A stretch of 64,000 nt of DNA, taken from positions 14,928,836 through 14,992,835 of the forward strand of contig CM046353.1 in the NCBI GenBank assembly GCA_025403435.1, given 5' to 3'. This DNA comes from Artocarpus heterophyllus. Lineage: Eukaryota; Streptophyta; Magnoliopsida; Rosales; Moraceae. The position numbers and the translations under genes are program-made. The notes beneath the pieces were generated by a model. The model made no database searches. It saw nothing but the letters and a program-made list of their open reading frames with translations, and was not told where the DNA came from. Below are positions 47,414 to 59,073 of the stretch, piece after piece. Position 1 is the stretch's first letter. Each line of letters starts with the position of its first letter.

Positions 47414-49770
47414 TCATTGCCAGTAATCACTCCCGGTTTCGAGCACTAAATCATCAGTCCAGCCTGCATAATAGCTTGTGCATACATAGTGAGGCAAAAA
47501 CAAATATAGGCAGTGACTGATTTGCAATAGGTTGAGAATCCTTAACGGGATGTTTTTGAGCAGGAGGTTATGACTCTTTAGATTTTGTAGCACCTTTTTT
47601 TTTAGGTGCTTCTTTCCCTCAACATCTTCACGTATACGAGTAGGCACTCGACTCGTCTTTGATGTTACAACAGTTTCAACTAATTTTTTCGACCATGTAA
47701 CAAAGCTTCTGGCAACTTGGATTACAAGTTTTACCTCTATTATTGGAAAAGTTAGTTGTGCTACTGTGGCTTTGATGATAATAATGTTAACATATAGGTT
47801 TTCATCACCTAACATTCTTCCGTGGATTGTATCAATCAGAAGGTTCTCCATCCACACCTTTCCAACCGCAGCATGTAAACGTCCACCATTAATATTATCT
47901 TTGATAAAGAATATGCATTCTTTATGTTTTTTAGGCTCTCCATCTTGAGGTGGCATGGGAGCTTATTCTTCATGAGTGGTACAACTAGCCTTGAAGTTGC
48001 TGCGTTGTGAAACAATCGTATCTGTTGGTCTAATATTTCCTTGTGAAATTATATTATTTACAAGGCCTTGCAATTTTGTGATTCCTATCTCATACCCTCT
48101 ACTTCAAGTCTTCGTTTCAAAGTTGTTGGTAGCTGGAATTATTAAGACTACTTGACATACTTTGATTAATTGGGAACATGTCTTGAATTTTTTGGTTTTC
48201 CCAATGCCTTTCAGTATCGACAGATACGAAGGTTCCTTGAGTTTGTTGCTCCATGTACTCATCCTGTAGATTAAATAATAACAAATAAAGTTGTTCTTAA
48301 TTAATATTTTTCAAGAGTTATAAAAGTACAATTCAAGGTTTTGAGTTTAACAAACTTACTATCAATTGACCAATTTTTGTACATGATAGATCTTTGAATT
48401 GGTAACAGGACCTTGATAGGATTTTATCTACAACTCTTCTCTTGTCGGCCGTTCACTGGTCTCTGCAACCTATATTAATTTTGCTAGATCAATAAAAACT
48501 AAAATATTAATAATGAAACCATTAATATATGTAATAGGAGTAGGATATTAAATTAGCAATTTTTGCTCCAATTTTCTATATCCGTCTCGGCCTAGTCTTG
48601 AGCCATATTCATTTTTTTTTCTTATGTTTTTTGCATTTTTCGATATTTGGTTGAATTCTTTGGAACATCAATACTTCAAAAATTTACTATAATCATCGTG
48701 GATATATTGGGGTAGCAGTGTACTACCATAGAAGGTCATTCAAATACACTTGGATCTGACTCTACAACGTCATGGTAGGGCTTTACAAAAGTGACATGGA
48801 GGTCGGACCAAAACTCCTTTGCTTGGTATCCACAAATACTCAAAGCTTTTTTTATACCATTCCTCAATGATGAAAGATGTGTAGAACTCTCTCCAAATAA
48901 GATCTTTTTTTGAATCCAAGTTCTTAATTCTCCAATCTTGTATCCATATTGGAACATGCTCTTAACTAAGGACTCCAATCTAACTATACAATTCATCTCT
49001 AGCATCGCCCTTCGGTTGGCCTTTTTTGTCAAATGGAACTTTAATTTTTTCCCCTTTGACCTTATCTTAAGGGCTATTTTCATCAAGTGTGCTCTTGAGC
49101 CATATTCATTTTTTTTCTTATGTTTTTGGCATTTTTTGATATTTGCTTGAATTCTTCGGAACATCAATACTTCAAAAATTTACCATAATCATTGCGGATA
49201 TATTGGGGTAGCAGTGTACTACGATAGAAGGTCGTTCAAATACACTTGGATCTGACTCTGCAACATCATGGTAGGGCTTTACAAAAGTGACATGGAGGTC
49301 GGACCAAAACTCCTTTGCTTGGTATCCACAAATACTCAAAGCTTTTTTTTATACCATTCCTCAATGATGAAAGCTGTGTAGAACTCTCTCCAAATAAGAT
49401 CTTTTTTTGAATCCAAGTTCTTAATTCTCCAATCTTGTATCCATATTGGAACATGCTCTTAACTAAGGACTCCAATCAAACTATATAATTCATCTCTAGC
49501 ATCACCCTTCGGTTGGCCTTTTTTGTCGAATGGAACTTTAATTTTTTCTCCCTTTGACCTTATCTTAAGGGATATTTTCATCAAGTGTGCTCTATGCTCA
49601 TGATCAACTTTCGGATCAAACTCGGTTTTTCTTTGTACTCTGCAAACTCTTTTGTCCCTTCCATGTTGGGAGGAAGATGTATAATAGTCTTGCACATACT
49701 CCTCATCACCCTCTTGGATATTTTTACCTAATCTTAACCAAATCCTCATCCAAAACAATCACATACATAA
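47414..49770 (-). pseudogene. Second CACTA gene (plant PTTA/En/Spm-type), broken
   Basis: In CACTA elements the gene beside TNP2 encodes a DNA-binding or accessory transposition protein. The reading order is from 49770 downwards. The first segment contains KKGQPKGDARDELYSLIGVL, resembling the 'GQPxGxNA...IGVLVR' block of plant En/Spm-type proteins. Next come two tandem copies of a ~140-residue segment (YGYKIGELRTWIQKK). The last is a 180-residue segment at 47956-47414 (GRMLGDENLYVNI, then ARSFVTWSKKLVE), resembling the conserved C-terminal domain of these proteins. At least one frameshift separates each segment. Introns may account for some gaps, since the family is spliced. Confidence 0.7.
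48600..49593. repeat. 497-bp tandem duplication inside the second CACTA gene
   Basis: Unit 1 (48600-49096) and unit 2 (49097-49593) both run from gagccatattcattttt to atcaagtgtgctct. They differ at only a few positions, so the duplication is recent relative to the decay of the rest of the element. Confidence 0.92.
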
Positions 49771-50214
49771 AATCAATATCACCAAAACAATCACATAAAG
49801 TTAAAACACAAACAAAACAAATTGATAGAGTTAATCAACTAAACACACAAAAATCAACTAAGTGTTAAATAGCAAAAACAAACATGCATAACTAATAAAA
49901 AACATAATAACAAAAAGGGAAAAAAAAAACAAATTAACATAACTAACATTAAAACTAATTAATAAATTAACAAAACTAATGAACAATCTAAATAACTTAA
50001 ATTAATTTTAAAAGTAAAACTAAAATCCTAAATAATTAAATTAAAACTAATTCACACAAACCCTAAATCTAAAAAACACTAAAATAACAAAATACTAAAC
50101 TAACAAAACAAAGTTACAACACTAATTTAAAATCAATTACTAAAACCAACATGCATAACTAACAAAACACATTAACAAAAAGAAAAAAAAATTAGGATGT
50201 ACAACATTAGAACT

Positions 50215-50300
50215 AATATTCTAGAAACCGTCGTGTAAGCCTCATTTTATATGATGGTTTTCGCGTAAAACCTTCAAAATTGGTTAATTTTTTTCCAAAA
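50215..50300. repeat. Internal copy of CACTA subterminal motifs
   Basis: ctagaaaccgtcgtgtaagc and atatgatggttttcgcg lie between the two genes, far from either end. The motif is otherwise limited to the termini. Confidence 0.7.
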
Positions 50301-50439
50301 CCTTCAATCTTAATCTTTTTTGCCCAAGATTGGCCAACCCATGTGTTATGCATTAAATAGCCTAGAATTTATGAAGTATAAGTACTTTGATCACAATTAC
50401 AAATATTTAAACCTACATAATGAGTTAAACAAAGTTTAA

Positions 50440-53400
50440 ATATGATGTATAGAGCTTGAAATAACATGACATATAATTAGTTTAAAAATGGTTGCTCTTT
50501 CTTCTTTTCTTCTTCGGTTCCACAACACACGTCCATTTGACATCTTTGCGAAGCAAGTGGGAAACATCATCGTCCAAGTCATCAAACTCTTCAACCGGTG
50601 GCAACCCCTTCGTGAAGGATGGGATTTTTGTACAATCTTTGACAACTTTTTCTCCGTCAATGTGAACTCTTGGCTTCATCGGCACGACTAAAGACAACTT
50701 TAAATCATCAGGATTTGTTGTATAAAAACTTGGATTGCTTGCAATGCCATAATGAAGGGATCAAATTTGCATTCCAATCGCCTAAAGTCAACTATTGTGA
50801 TGCGGTCATTGTCAATCTTAACATAGTGATTGTCGGCTAACTTACACTTAAAAAGGGCTATTCATAATCCATCACAATCAAGTTCTCCAATATCATCAAT
50901 GAAACCAAAGTAAATTATGGTCCCATATACCGGATTCTTGTTTTTCGTAGAGGAAATATGCATAGCTTCTGCATGAAGAGTCACATTATTATTTTGGATG
51001 GGATGCTTTTCATTTCTTTTTCAAGTGTAAAAAGTGTAACTATTTATAAAATATGATGTGTATATTGTAACTATCGACAATGGTCTTTTAACTAGATTCT
51101 TTAAGTCTTGTGAGAAGCTTCCATCTTGTGATGTGGAGTATTTGGAATATATGTGTGTTTTAATCTACTCCCTAAAGGTCCAATTGTATTTATCTTGCAA
51201 CCACTTCTCATTTCTTTCTCTTTTCGGGTTTGTCTTCTTTAATTCCTTCATGTGAACCTCAACGAAAGGCTCCATTTCATGAGCACTGTACAAGACATAA
51301 AGACAAGCTTACCCCTATTCCTCTCAATTTACCATTGACGGATTGCTAGTAGATAGTCCTCTAGGCTCAATGTTTATTTTTATTGGCATCTCTATTGTTT
51401 CTACATTAGACAAACACTTGAAGCAAAATTCAACCGGTTCCTCTGCTATGTAACTTCCACTATGCATCTTTCCGGCCTATTTTAGTTCTTCACATAACCT
51501 TTGAAAACCTTCATATATCTTTCAAAAGTGTACATCTATCTCAAATATACTGCTCCATGTAACTTAACTTCACAAACTAAGTGAACCGTTAGATGAACCA
51601 TGATGTCAAAAATGACGGTGTAAAATACTTTTCAAGTATGCATAAAATTTGCACCAACTTCGATTGTAGTGATTCTAGCATTCATGGATCAATGACCTTG
51701 GAGTATATTAAATTAAAGAATGAGCATAACTTGATAATTGCAAATCTTACATCCTTTGCTAGAACTCGTCGCAATGCAAGCGATAGTAATTATTGCATCA
51801 ACACATAACAATCATGTGTTTTTATGCCACTAAATTTTAAATCATTCATTGAAACCAACTTTTTGAAGTTTGAAGAATATTCGTACAACACTTTCAACAA
51901 AGCAAGCCATTCACAAAGCAAGCCATTCACAAAGCTTTCTTTTCTCCCCTCTTGATAACGTGCACTTCACAGAAGGTAAGTAAGTGCGGTTCCCTCTTTT
52001 CTCAGGAAACAAATTAGGCCTAATCTCTATCTTTATGAGATCCAACCGTGCCTTTTTCACCTTCTTTAGTCTGGCCTAGAATATCAAACAACCTGCCGAC
52101 TATTGATTCACAAACGTTTTTCTTAATATGCATAACATCCATGCATTGACAGATGAAAAGTATCTTTCAATATGGAAGTTCATAGAATATTGATCTCTTC
52201 TTCCAAGGTCCATCTATCTCTGACTCGTCCTTGCTTTGCTTTCTCTTCCCGAGTACTACATGCACATTTTTTACCATTTCAAAAACTTGTTTACCTGTCA
52301 AAGGTTAAGGAGGGTCTCTTTATTTAGTGTTACCATCAAAAGCTTTCCTTTGTTTGCAGTACCGATGATTTCTTGGCAACCATCTTCTATGGCCAAGAAA
52401 AATGGTTTTCTTACTATTCTTTAATCATTTTCATATGTTTCATACATACAGATAAGACAATCAATAGAACTCTTCATTAAACAACTGGATAAATTGTCGT
52501 GTGTAGGGAAGTCATTAATTATCCATATCAGCATTGCACGGAGTATAAATGTCTCTTTTCGTTAAGCATCTCTAGCTTTGATTCCATTTTCCTATAAGTT
52601 CTTTAGGTCATCAATTAATGGTATCAAGTACGCATCAATGTCATTTCATTCTCTGATTGATAGGGACCCGAAATCAATAGAGTTAATATTAAGAACTTCC
52701 ACTTAATGTACATTTTTAGAGAAAGATTGTACTTTACAAGTATTACAGGCCAAGTGCTATGCCTACTACTCATGCTACCATGTGGGTTCATTCTATTCAT
52801 CGATAAAGCAAAATGTATATTTCTTGGATCTATACTAAGCTCGGAATGATCGGCTTCAAAAGTCTTCCATTATGGTGAATCCATCGGATGCCTAAGCATA
52901 CCATCATCATCCTGTTTGTCATAATGCCATGTTAAATTCTTGGCACGTTCTGCAATTTCAAATCAATGCCTTGAACGTGGTCTGATAGGATGTACCACAA
53001 CACCTTTGTCGGCGCTCCTCCTTTCCTTTCTTCCATCTTGACTCTTTACAAATCGTGCAGTTATTCAAGTCCTCATACTCATTCTTATAAAGAACACAAT
53101 CATTTTTATAAGCATGAATTTTTTCATACTTCATTCCCTAAGTGCTCAAAGTCTTCTTAGCCTTATACATACTAGTTTGTAATTTATTACACTTCGTTAG
53201 AAGCCTTCCTAGAAATTCTAAAAGATTTGTAAAACTAGAATTTGGCCACCCACCTAACACCTTCAAATTCCATAATCAACTAAAGTAGACAATTTTATGA
53301 AATTTGTACACCCTTCATATATGAGTGTCTTGGCATCATTCATTATTGTCAAAAATAACTCTGAACGGTGTACAAAATGTTCTTCCAAATCATTTAGCAT

Positions 53401-53620
53401 CTCAGCCATATTGTCATCATCATCTATATTATTCTCCTCCACAATAGGTTCCTTTCCTCTGCTACTGGAAGTTGGATTGAAAAAAGACTCATCATGATAA
53501 TGCCCTCTTTGGTAACTACAATCTATCCTAAGTCGAAATAAATGTCCTCTAATAATTTCAATTGAGTGAGATCTATGGTTTGCATATGGAACTCAAAGAC
53601 ATTGAATTTTATCCCCTTAG
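50440..53620 (-). pseudogene. TNP2-type CACTA transposase, decayed
   Basis: TNP2 proteins catalyse excision and insertion of CACTA elements. Reading the minus strand in shifting frames gives family blocks in the correct order: IYEGCTNFIKLS (near 53310), ESRWKKERR (near 53030), MLRHPMDSP followed by SSRHSTWPVILV (52905-52750), IKKNVCESIVGRLFDILG (near 52120), and THDCYVLMQ with AKDVRFAIIKLC (51820-51735). A C-terminal part has YGTIIYFGFIDDIGELDCD (near 50910) and VVPMKPRVHIDGEKVV (50690-50640). At least six frame changes or stops were seen. The protein would have been ~900-1000 residues. There is no doubt about the family, only about the exact exon ends. Confidence 0.88.
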
Positions 53621-54089
53621 GCATGATTTTTGGCAAATAACAAAAATTCTTCTATACAATCCGCAAATCATTTTCTATAATCCTACATCCATGTCCTATC
53701 CATTTGGTAGAACACATCTCATACTAATTAATCAACCCATACATCTAAATCCACAATAATTTTTACAAACTAATCATACTTATACAATAATAATCATGAT
53801 TCCATAAATCCAAATCATACCCATCGTATTCAAATAACAAATTAAATCATATATATCCATAAATGTCAAAATAAATTATTATACTTTTTAAATTCACAAG
53901 CAAAAAAACTAATCAATAACATCAAAAAAATAAAAAATATCATGTAAATTAACACGTACAAAGGGCGGCGATGGAGAGAGGGCTGGCAACGGAGAGGTTG
54001 TTCGCATTTTTTTGGGCTTTTAGATCTGTGTTTTGGAGGGTCTGTTCATGTTCTGTATTTGTTTGTTGAGCTAGTGGGTTGGGTTATAT

Positions 54090-54780
54090 CGACACCTTAC
54101 ATGACGGTCTTTCAATTTTTTGAAAAAACTGTCATGTAAGATAAGGAAAAGCTGGTGAGGAAAAGCTTTGACACTTTACATGATGGTTTTCTTAGATAAC
54201 TATCGTGGATACTAAGGAAAAACAAATCATCTTATACGACGGTTTTTCAAAAAAAAAAAACCATCGTGTAAAGTCTTTCTGCGACAAAATTTAATATTAA
54301 ATTTAATATTAGTATTCTACCATGAACATTAATATTATTATTTTACGATAATATTAATAAGATATTTATATTTTTATTATATTATAAGATTTTTATGAAA
54401 AAATTAATTTAAAATAATAAAATTTTATGGTAATAATAATATACGAATATTCTTAATTTATAATTCTTTATAATATATTATTAATTTAATATTTGCATTA
54501 AATAATAATAATACAAAAATATTTAATTGTATTTTGCATTTACCTATTGTAATTAATTACTATTATTATATTTATAATTGCAATTATAACTTGCATAGTG
54601 GTTTTTTACTAAAACTATTGTGTAAGCTAGTCTTTTACACGACAGTTTTCTTCAAAAACTATTGTGTAAGAAATCGTCGTGAAAACTCTTATTTCCATGA
54701 CAGTTTTCTTTTTTTTTTTAGCTTGTCCGTGTTTTTTTCATGTACTTAACATGACAATTTATAAAATACCATCATATAAT
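54090..54780. repeat. CACTA subterminal repeat array, right
   Basis: ttacatgacggtctttc, aaaaaccatcgtgtaaag and related motifs in opposed orientation, interrupted by an AT-rich stretch (54290-54590). Confidence 0.8.
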
Positions 54781-54814
54781 TAGCGTCCTGTACCAACAAT
54801 TTCTACTAGTGATC

Positions 54815-55150
54815 CCACTTATCTGCTGGCAAAGGCAGGTCCTTCCTCAACATATGAACATGGTTTATGTCCCTTCTCCACATGATAGTAAGATCATATC
54901 CCTCCTCAACATGCTAGCAAAGACATGTTCTTCCTCAATGTATGAGTAATGTTACGTCCCTCATCCACATACTAGCAAGGGCATATGGCAACACAATATG
55001 AGAGTAAGCCATATCCCACCTCAACATGAGAGAAAGGCCAGGTCTCTCCCCATATTCTAGTATAGGGATGTCCATTCTCAGTATGTAAGCAAGATCACAT
55101 CCCTCGCACATGTAAATATAGGCCATCTTGTCTTTCAATATATGAGCAAG
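54815..55150. repeat. ~29-bp minisatellite, right part
   Basis: About eleven units, each with a pattern like 'gatcatatccctcctcaacatgctagcaa'. It continues the array at 45860-45997; without the CACTA element and one atc, a normal-length unit results at the junction. Confidence 0.85.
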
Positions 55151-56394
55151 GCCAATTTACGAATTTACGAAATCTCTATTTCATGAAAGTTGCTCCCAAT
55201 AGCTATGCCTACAATTCTATGTTGACTATGAGGCCCAAATTAGGCTCAGGAGGCTAGGAACTAAGACACAAACTGACACAAATCTGTCTAGTTTCTAAAC
55301 AATTTTTGCAACGTAAAAACTGACAGTTTACTCTAATATACTACTGTCTTACTTGCTGTTTCTTTTTCTTTTTTTTTTTTTTTTGATTGAGTAACCTAAA
55401 ACCCTGTATATGTCATAAAACCTAAATTGAGTATTTTTATTATCATGTGTCTCATTCCAAACATCTATGAATTAGAACCTCATATAACACATTCATTACA
55501 CACAATACAAATAATTAAACCCAAAAGCAACTTCCACATAAAAGTCAAGGGTTAAGTTCAATAATCATGCTTTGTTTGGATCAAAATTGAGTCTAGAATT
55601 CCTAGTTAAATCTTAACGGCATCATCAACTCTTAAGCTAAAACTTGTGCATACTAGCTCTTTATAATTTAAATCTTGGGATCATGGTATAGACAATAGTG
55701 TAATAAAATGGCACTATACCATGAATTATGCTAGTGTGTCACATAAATATAAGACAAAATGTGACTTGAACATGTATTTAACTCAAGAATTTTGTGAAGT
55801 AAATTCCTTAAATTCAAAAATTCCATTTGACAAAATTATTGGTTATTGCGACATATTCTTGGAAGGCCAAAAAGGAGTCCTTGACATATTTATGTTATCT
55901 AATATTTCTTCCAAATACATCTTTAGCCTCTCAAAACATCGGCATTTTTGTTCTCCCAATTTATGTGTCTCCACTTCCACTATAGCGGTGGGATGGCGTC
56001 TGCGTGCTTGTGATCGTTATTGTCAAGCAAATGAAATTCTATTTTTGGCTCTTTCAACTTAGATTACATCATCGACTTCTTGAATTGCTTTGTCTTTTAC
56101 TCATTTTAGAGGGTCTTGTAGGATATTTGTTTGTTATGTCAAATTTAGGATTGTAATAAGCTTCATTACAAGTCTCTTCAAGTTTTATGTACTCGAGCTT
56201 CAAGCCTATCTATGCGAGTTGAGTTGGGGTAGCTCGCCTTGCTCTTCTCCCTTGATTACCCAAAACAACTTTCATTTGCACATGAAAAGAATTGAGCTTG
56301 TTTATATCTAAATATCACTTTACATTTAGATTAAAAGAGTGTGAATTAAGCTATGAATGAATAAATTGTTGGGGGTTAATGGCTTACAACTATA
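55151..56394. other. Intergenic DNA, no recognised gene
   Basis: ORFs at 55721-56062 and 56090-56311 lack any domain I know. They could be remnants of a retrotransposon, but there is nothing to support a call. Confidence 0.4.
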
Positions 56395-57860
56395 GATATT
56401 GTACATATTGTTAATAAATAAATAAAATAAAATTTATATTTATTTAAGTCGCCTATGTGTATTATGAATGCTTTAATAAACATTAAGAAAATCTCATGAT
56501 TATTAATTTGACTATAAATTTAATATATAAGTGTTATATGCTTAGGGATAAAATTTATAGATAATAATCTAAATAGTCATGTAATAACTAATTAAAGTTT
56601 GAAATCTTTAATTAAATATTACAAATGTGGTTCAATCTTATTAAGAATGAAATATTCTTATTCGGGCTACTAATGCAGAAACATTGAATTAGAGGTATTT
56701 TATATAATGAGATGATATAGGATTGGACCAAATAAATTATGAATGTCTAATAATCTTTCATTATAAATATATCACTATGATGATTGTATATATGACATTC
56801 TCAATCTTGAGTGTTTATTAGACTCCTATTTATCACATTCAGTTTTTTTTTTTTTTTACTTGCATGGTAAGATTTGCCTAAAGACAGAACATAACTTTGC
56901 ATTTCAAAACATATAATGTAATAAATGACTAAAAATAATATTATACAAACATGAAATCCATTCCTTCCTACTAGAAGTTAGAAAAATAGTTCTATTGAGT
57001 GATGATTTAAGACTTAAATGGTAGAGCACTAGTTCATGATTAAATTATGAATTAACTATTCATTAGAGAATCATTGGAATGCAAGGATAAAGATATAATA
57101 AGAGAGGTGAATGGGAATTGAACCCACTTTTATTATGAACTATTTTTGGAAGACTGACTTATATGTAATGATTATATTAATAGGCTACTCACTAATTTTC
57201 TTTAAGTAATTATCACTATAATTTCAAAAGTGTAGTTTCAGGTTTTCAATGGTGTAACACTGAAATTAATAAATTTGACACATTAATTAAAGAATTTAAT
57301 TAATTGTTGAATTTATTGGAGCTTGAATTATAGGTCTATAGGTCCCCAATGCCACCTCTATAAGGATTAATGCATAGATTATGCATATTTAATTTGAAAT
57401 TATTGAATTCAAATTAATTTTTTCACATAAGAGTACTGATGTGATACAAAAAAATATTCTCTGTGACATATAATATAATATGATAAATGTTGCCACATTT
57501 GACTAATCACTAGTTAATTGATTAATATTATATTTAATTAACAAGATTAATGAAATATGTTTTGAATTAATTAATTAATGATATTTAAATAATAAAATTA
57601 TTTAAATATATTTTAATTTTGAAAGTTGCACATCTATGGTGGGGAGCACACCATGTCTATGCCTATATAAACTTAAAATTAAATAAATAATTAATTAATA
57701 ATTGAATTTTAGATAAATATGATTTATTTTAAAATTGAATTTGAATAAATAAGATTTATTTAAATTAGTCAATTATATATATATAATTAATAGACACATA
57801 CAATAGTTGTACATGGGAATGGTTTTGAAATCTAATATTTATATATAATACATACATATA
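56395..57860. repeat. LTR-like dispersed repeat, copy B (remnant)
   Basis: Colinear with 25140-26217 (shared phrases listed there). It continues with ggagcttgaattataggtct and ggtccccaatgccacctct, a style common in copia LTRs. It is interrupted at about 57861 by a long-TIR element; 60291-60560 may be its continuation. Confidence 0.4.
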
Positions 57861-57964
57861 TATAGGGTAAAATACACTGACACTCCATGTATTTTAGCCA
57901 AATTATATAAACACCTCTTGAATCAAAACAAATCACACTGACACCCCTTGACTGTTCAAAAAAA

Positions 57965-59073
57965 GAGTAAATAGCTTGGATAGTTCCTAGCCTTTTTAAA
58001 AGGGTGTAATTTGGCCTCCCAGCCATTTTTTATTTAACTGGGTCTAACCTTTTAAAAAAAGGTGCAATTTGATCTCTAGCCATTAAGTTTGATGGTTAAA
58101 AATTGCAAAATATTGTTTTTGAATTAAAGTTACTAAACTACCTTTCAGATAATTGATACATTAAAATATTAAGAGTAAATTATAGCCATTGATTCAAAAA
58201 CAGCAAATCACAGCAATTGGTTTTATTTTTTCCAAAAAAAATTCAAAATCAGAAAAATCAAGAAAAAAAACAAAGGAAAAAGAACCAAAAACCTATTCCT
58301 AAATCCAACAGCCCCTCCGCCGTCACCTACCCTTGCCCACCCACCCCCTCTAGTGCTGACAACCCCTCGTTTGTGCCCAACACCATCGCAGCCCCCTCCC
58401 CATCGACCCTACTTTTGTTGCAGCCCTGTCATAGACCCCTTCGTTAGGCCCCCCATTACAACCCACCCTGTAGCGACCTATCCCCCTGCCCACCAACCCC
58501 CATGGCGTCCCCCCCTCGCCCCCGTCATCGCACCTAATCCCCCTGCAACCCGACCTTCATCGATCACCTTGCTCCTTATCGTGACCAAATCAAGATTGAG
58601 ATAGCAAAAGAGAGATAAAGAGAGCTATGATGACCTTCGATGAAGAGGCTATGATGGATATAGGTTGGCAACGAGCAAGTGGATGTTGGAGGAGGGTGGG
58701 ATGTGGGGATGAGTGGATGTAGGTTGGAGTAGAGATGGAATCTGAATTTTTCTCAATTTAGATTTGATTTTGTTTTAAAAAATTGATTTTTTTAGTGAAA
58801 AAAGAAATTATTTTAATAATATATTTGTTGTTTTTAACTTTTTTTTTTTTTTTATGTTTTAGTTTTAATTCTTTTAAAACATATTAGACATTTCACTAAA
58901 AAAAGCCCTCACTAAAGCCGTCTAAATATTTTTTAATGGTCAAACTTAACTGCTAAAGACTAAATTATACCTTTTTTTTTTCAAAGATTAGACCTAGTTA
59001 AATAAAAAAAAAAGTTTGGGACCAAATTGTAACTATTTAAAAAAGTAAGAGGAGCAACCGAGCTATTTACACT
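57965..59073. mobile_element. Long-TIR (Mutator-like) element, inner of the nested pair
   Basis: The left ~150 bp (gagtaaatagcttgg, then ggtgtaatttggcct, then tttaactgggtctaa, then attaagtttgatggtt) matches the reverse complement of the right ~150 bp. Flanked by 9-bp sequences tcaaaaaaa (57956-57964) and tcaaaaaat (59074-59082), eight of nine identical, which fits Mutator-type insertion. The interior has a C-rich block (58290-58560) with no known protein. Confidence 0.75.
58290..58560. other. C-rich block inside the inner element
   Basis: Proline/serine-coding in all plus frames because of composition. No domain recognised. Similar blocks lie in other elements of the window (32160-32640; 10860-11130 on the other strand). 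Confidence 0.5.

Larger units (their letters stand above)
45998..54811 (-). mobile_element. 8.8-kb CACTA (En/Spm-type) transposon with both ends, internally decayed
   Basis: Ends are cactagtagaaa (45998) and its complement tttctactagtg (54811), flanked by atc on both sides (45995-45997 and 54812-54814). Subterminal regions (46015-46410 and 54090-54780) are full of 'acgatggttttt' / 'aaaccatcgtgtaag' motifs in both orientations. Two minus-strand genes lie inside, in the usual CACTA arrangement: a TNP2-type transposase (50440-53620) and a second gene (about 47414-49770). Both are broken by frameshifts and stops, so this copy should not move by itself. Its ends look complete, so it might be mobilised by an intact relative. 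Confidence 0.92.

Noticed and set aside
47194..47520. 108-residue plus-strand ORF in the CACTA element
   Set aside because: Partly opposite the minus-strand second CACTA gene and without known domain.
54815..55150. Possible CRISPR-like array
   Set aside because: The ~29-bp units are directly abutting and degenerate, with no unique spacers. It is a plant minisatellite.
58217..58604. Pro-rich ORFs suggesting a cell-wall protein
   Set aside because: Composition-driven C-rich DNA inside a long-TIR element; no signal peptide and no regular SPPPP-type repeat.
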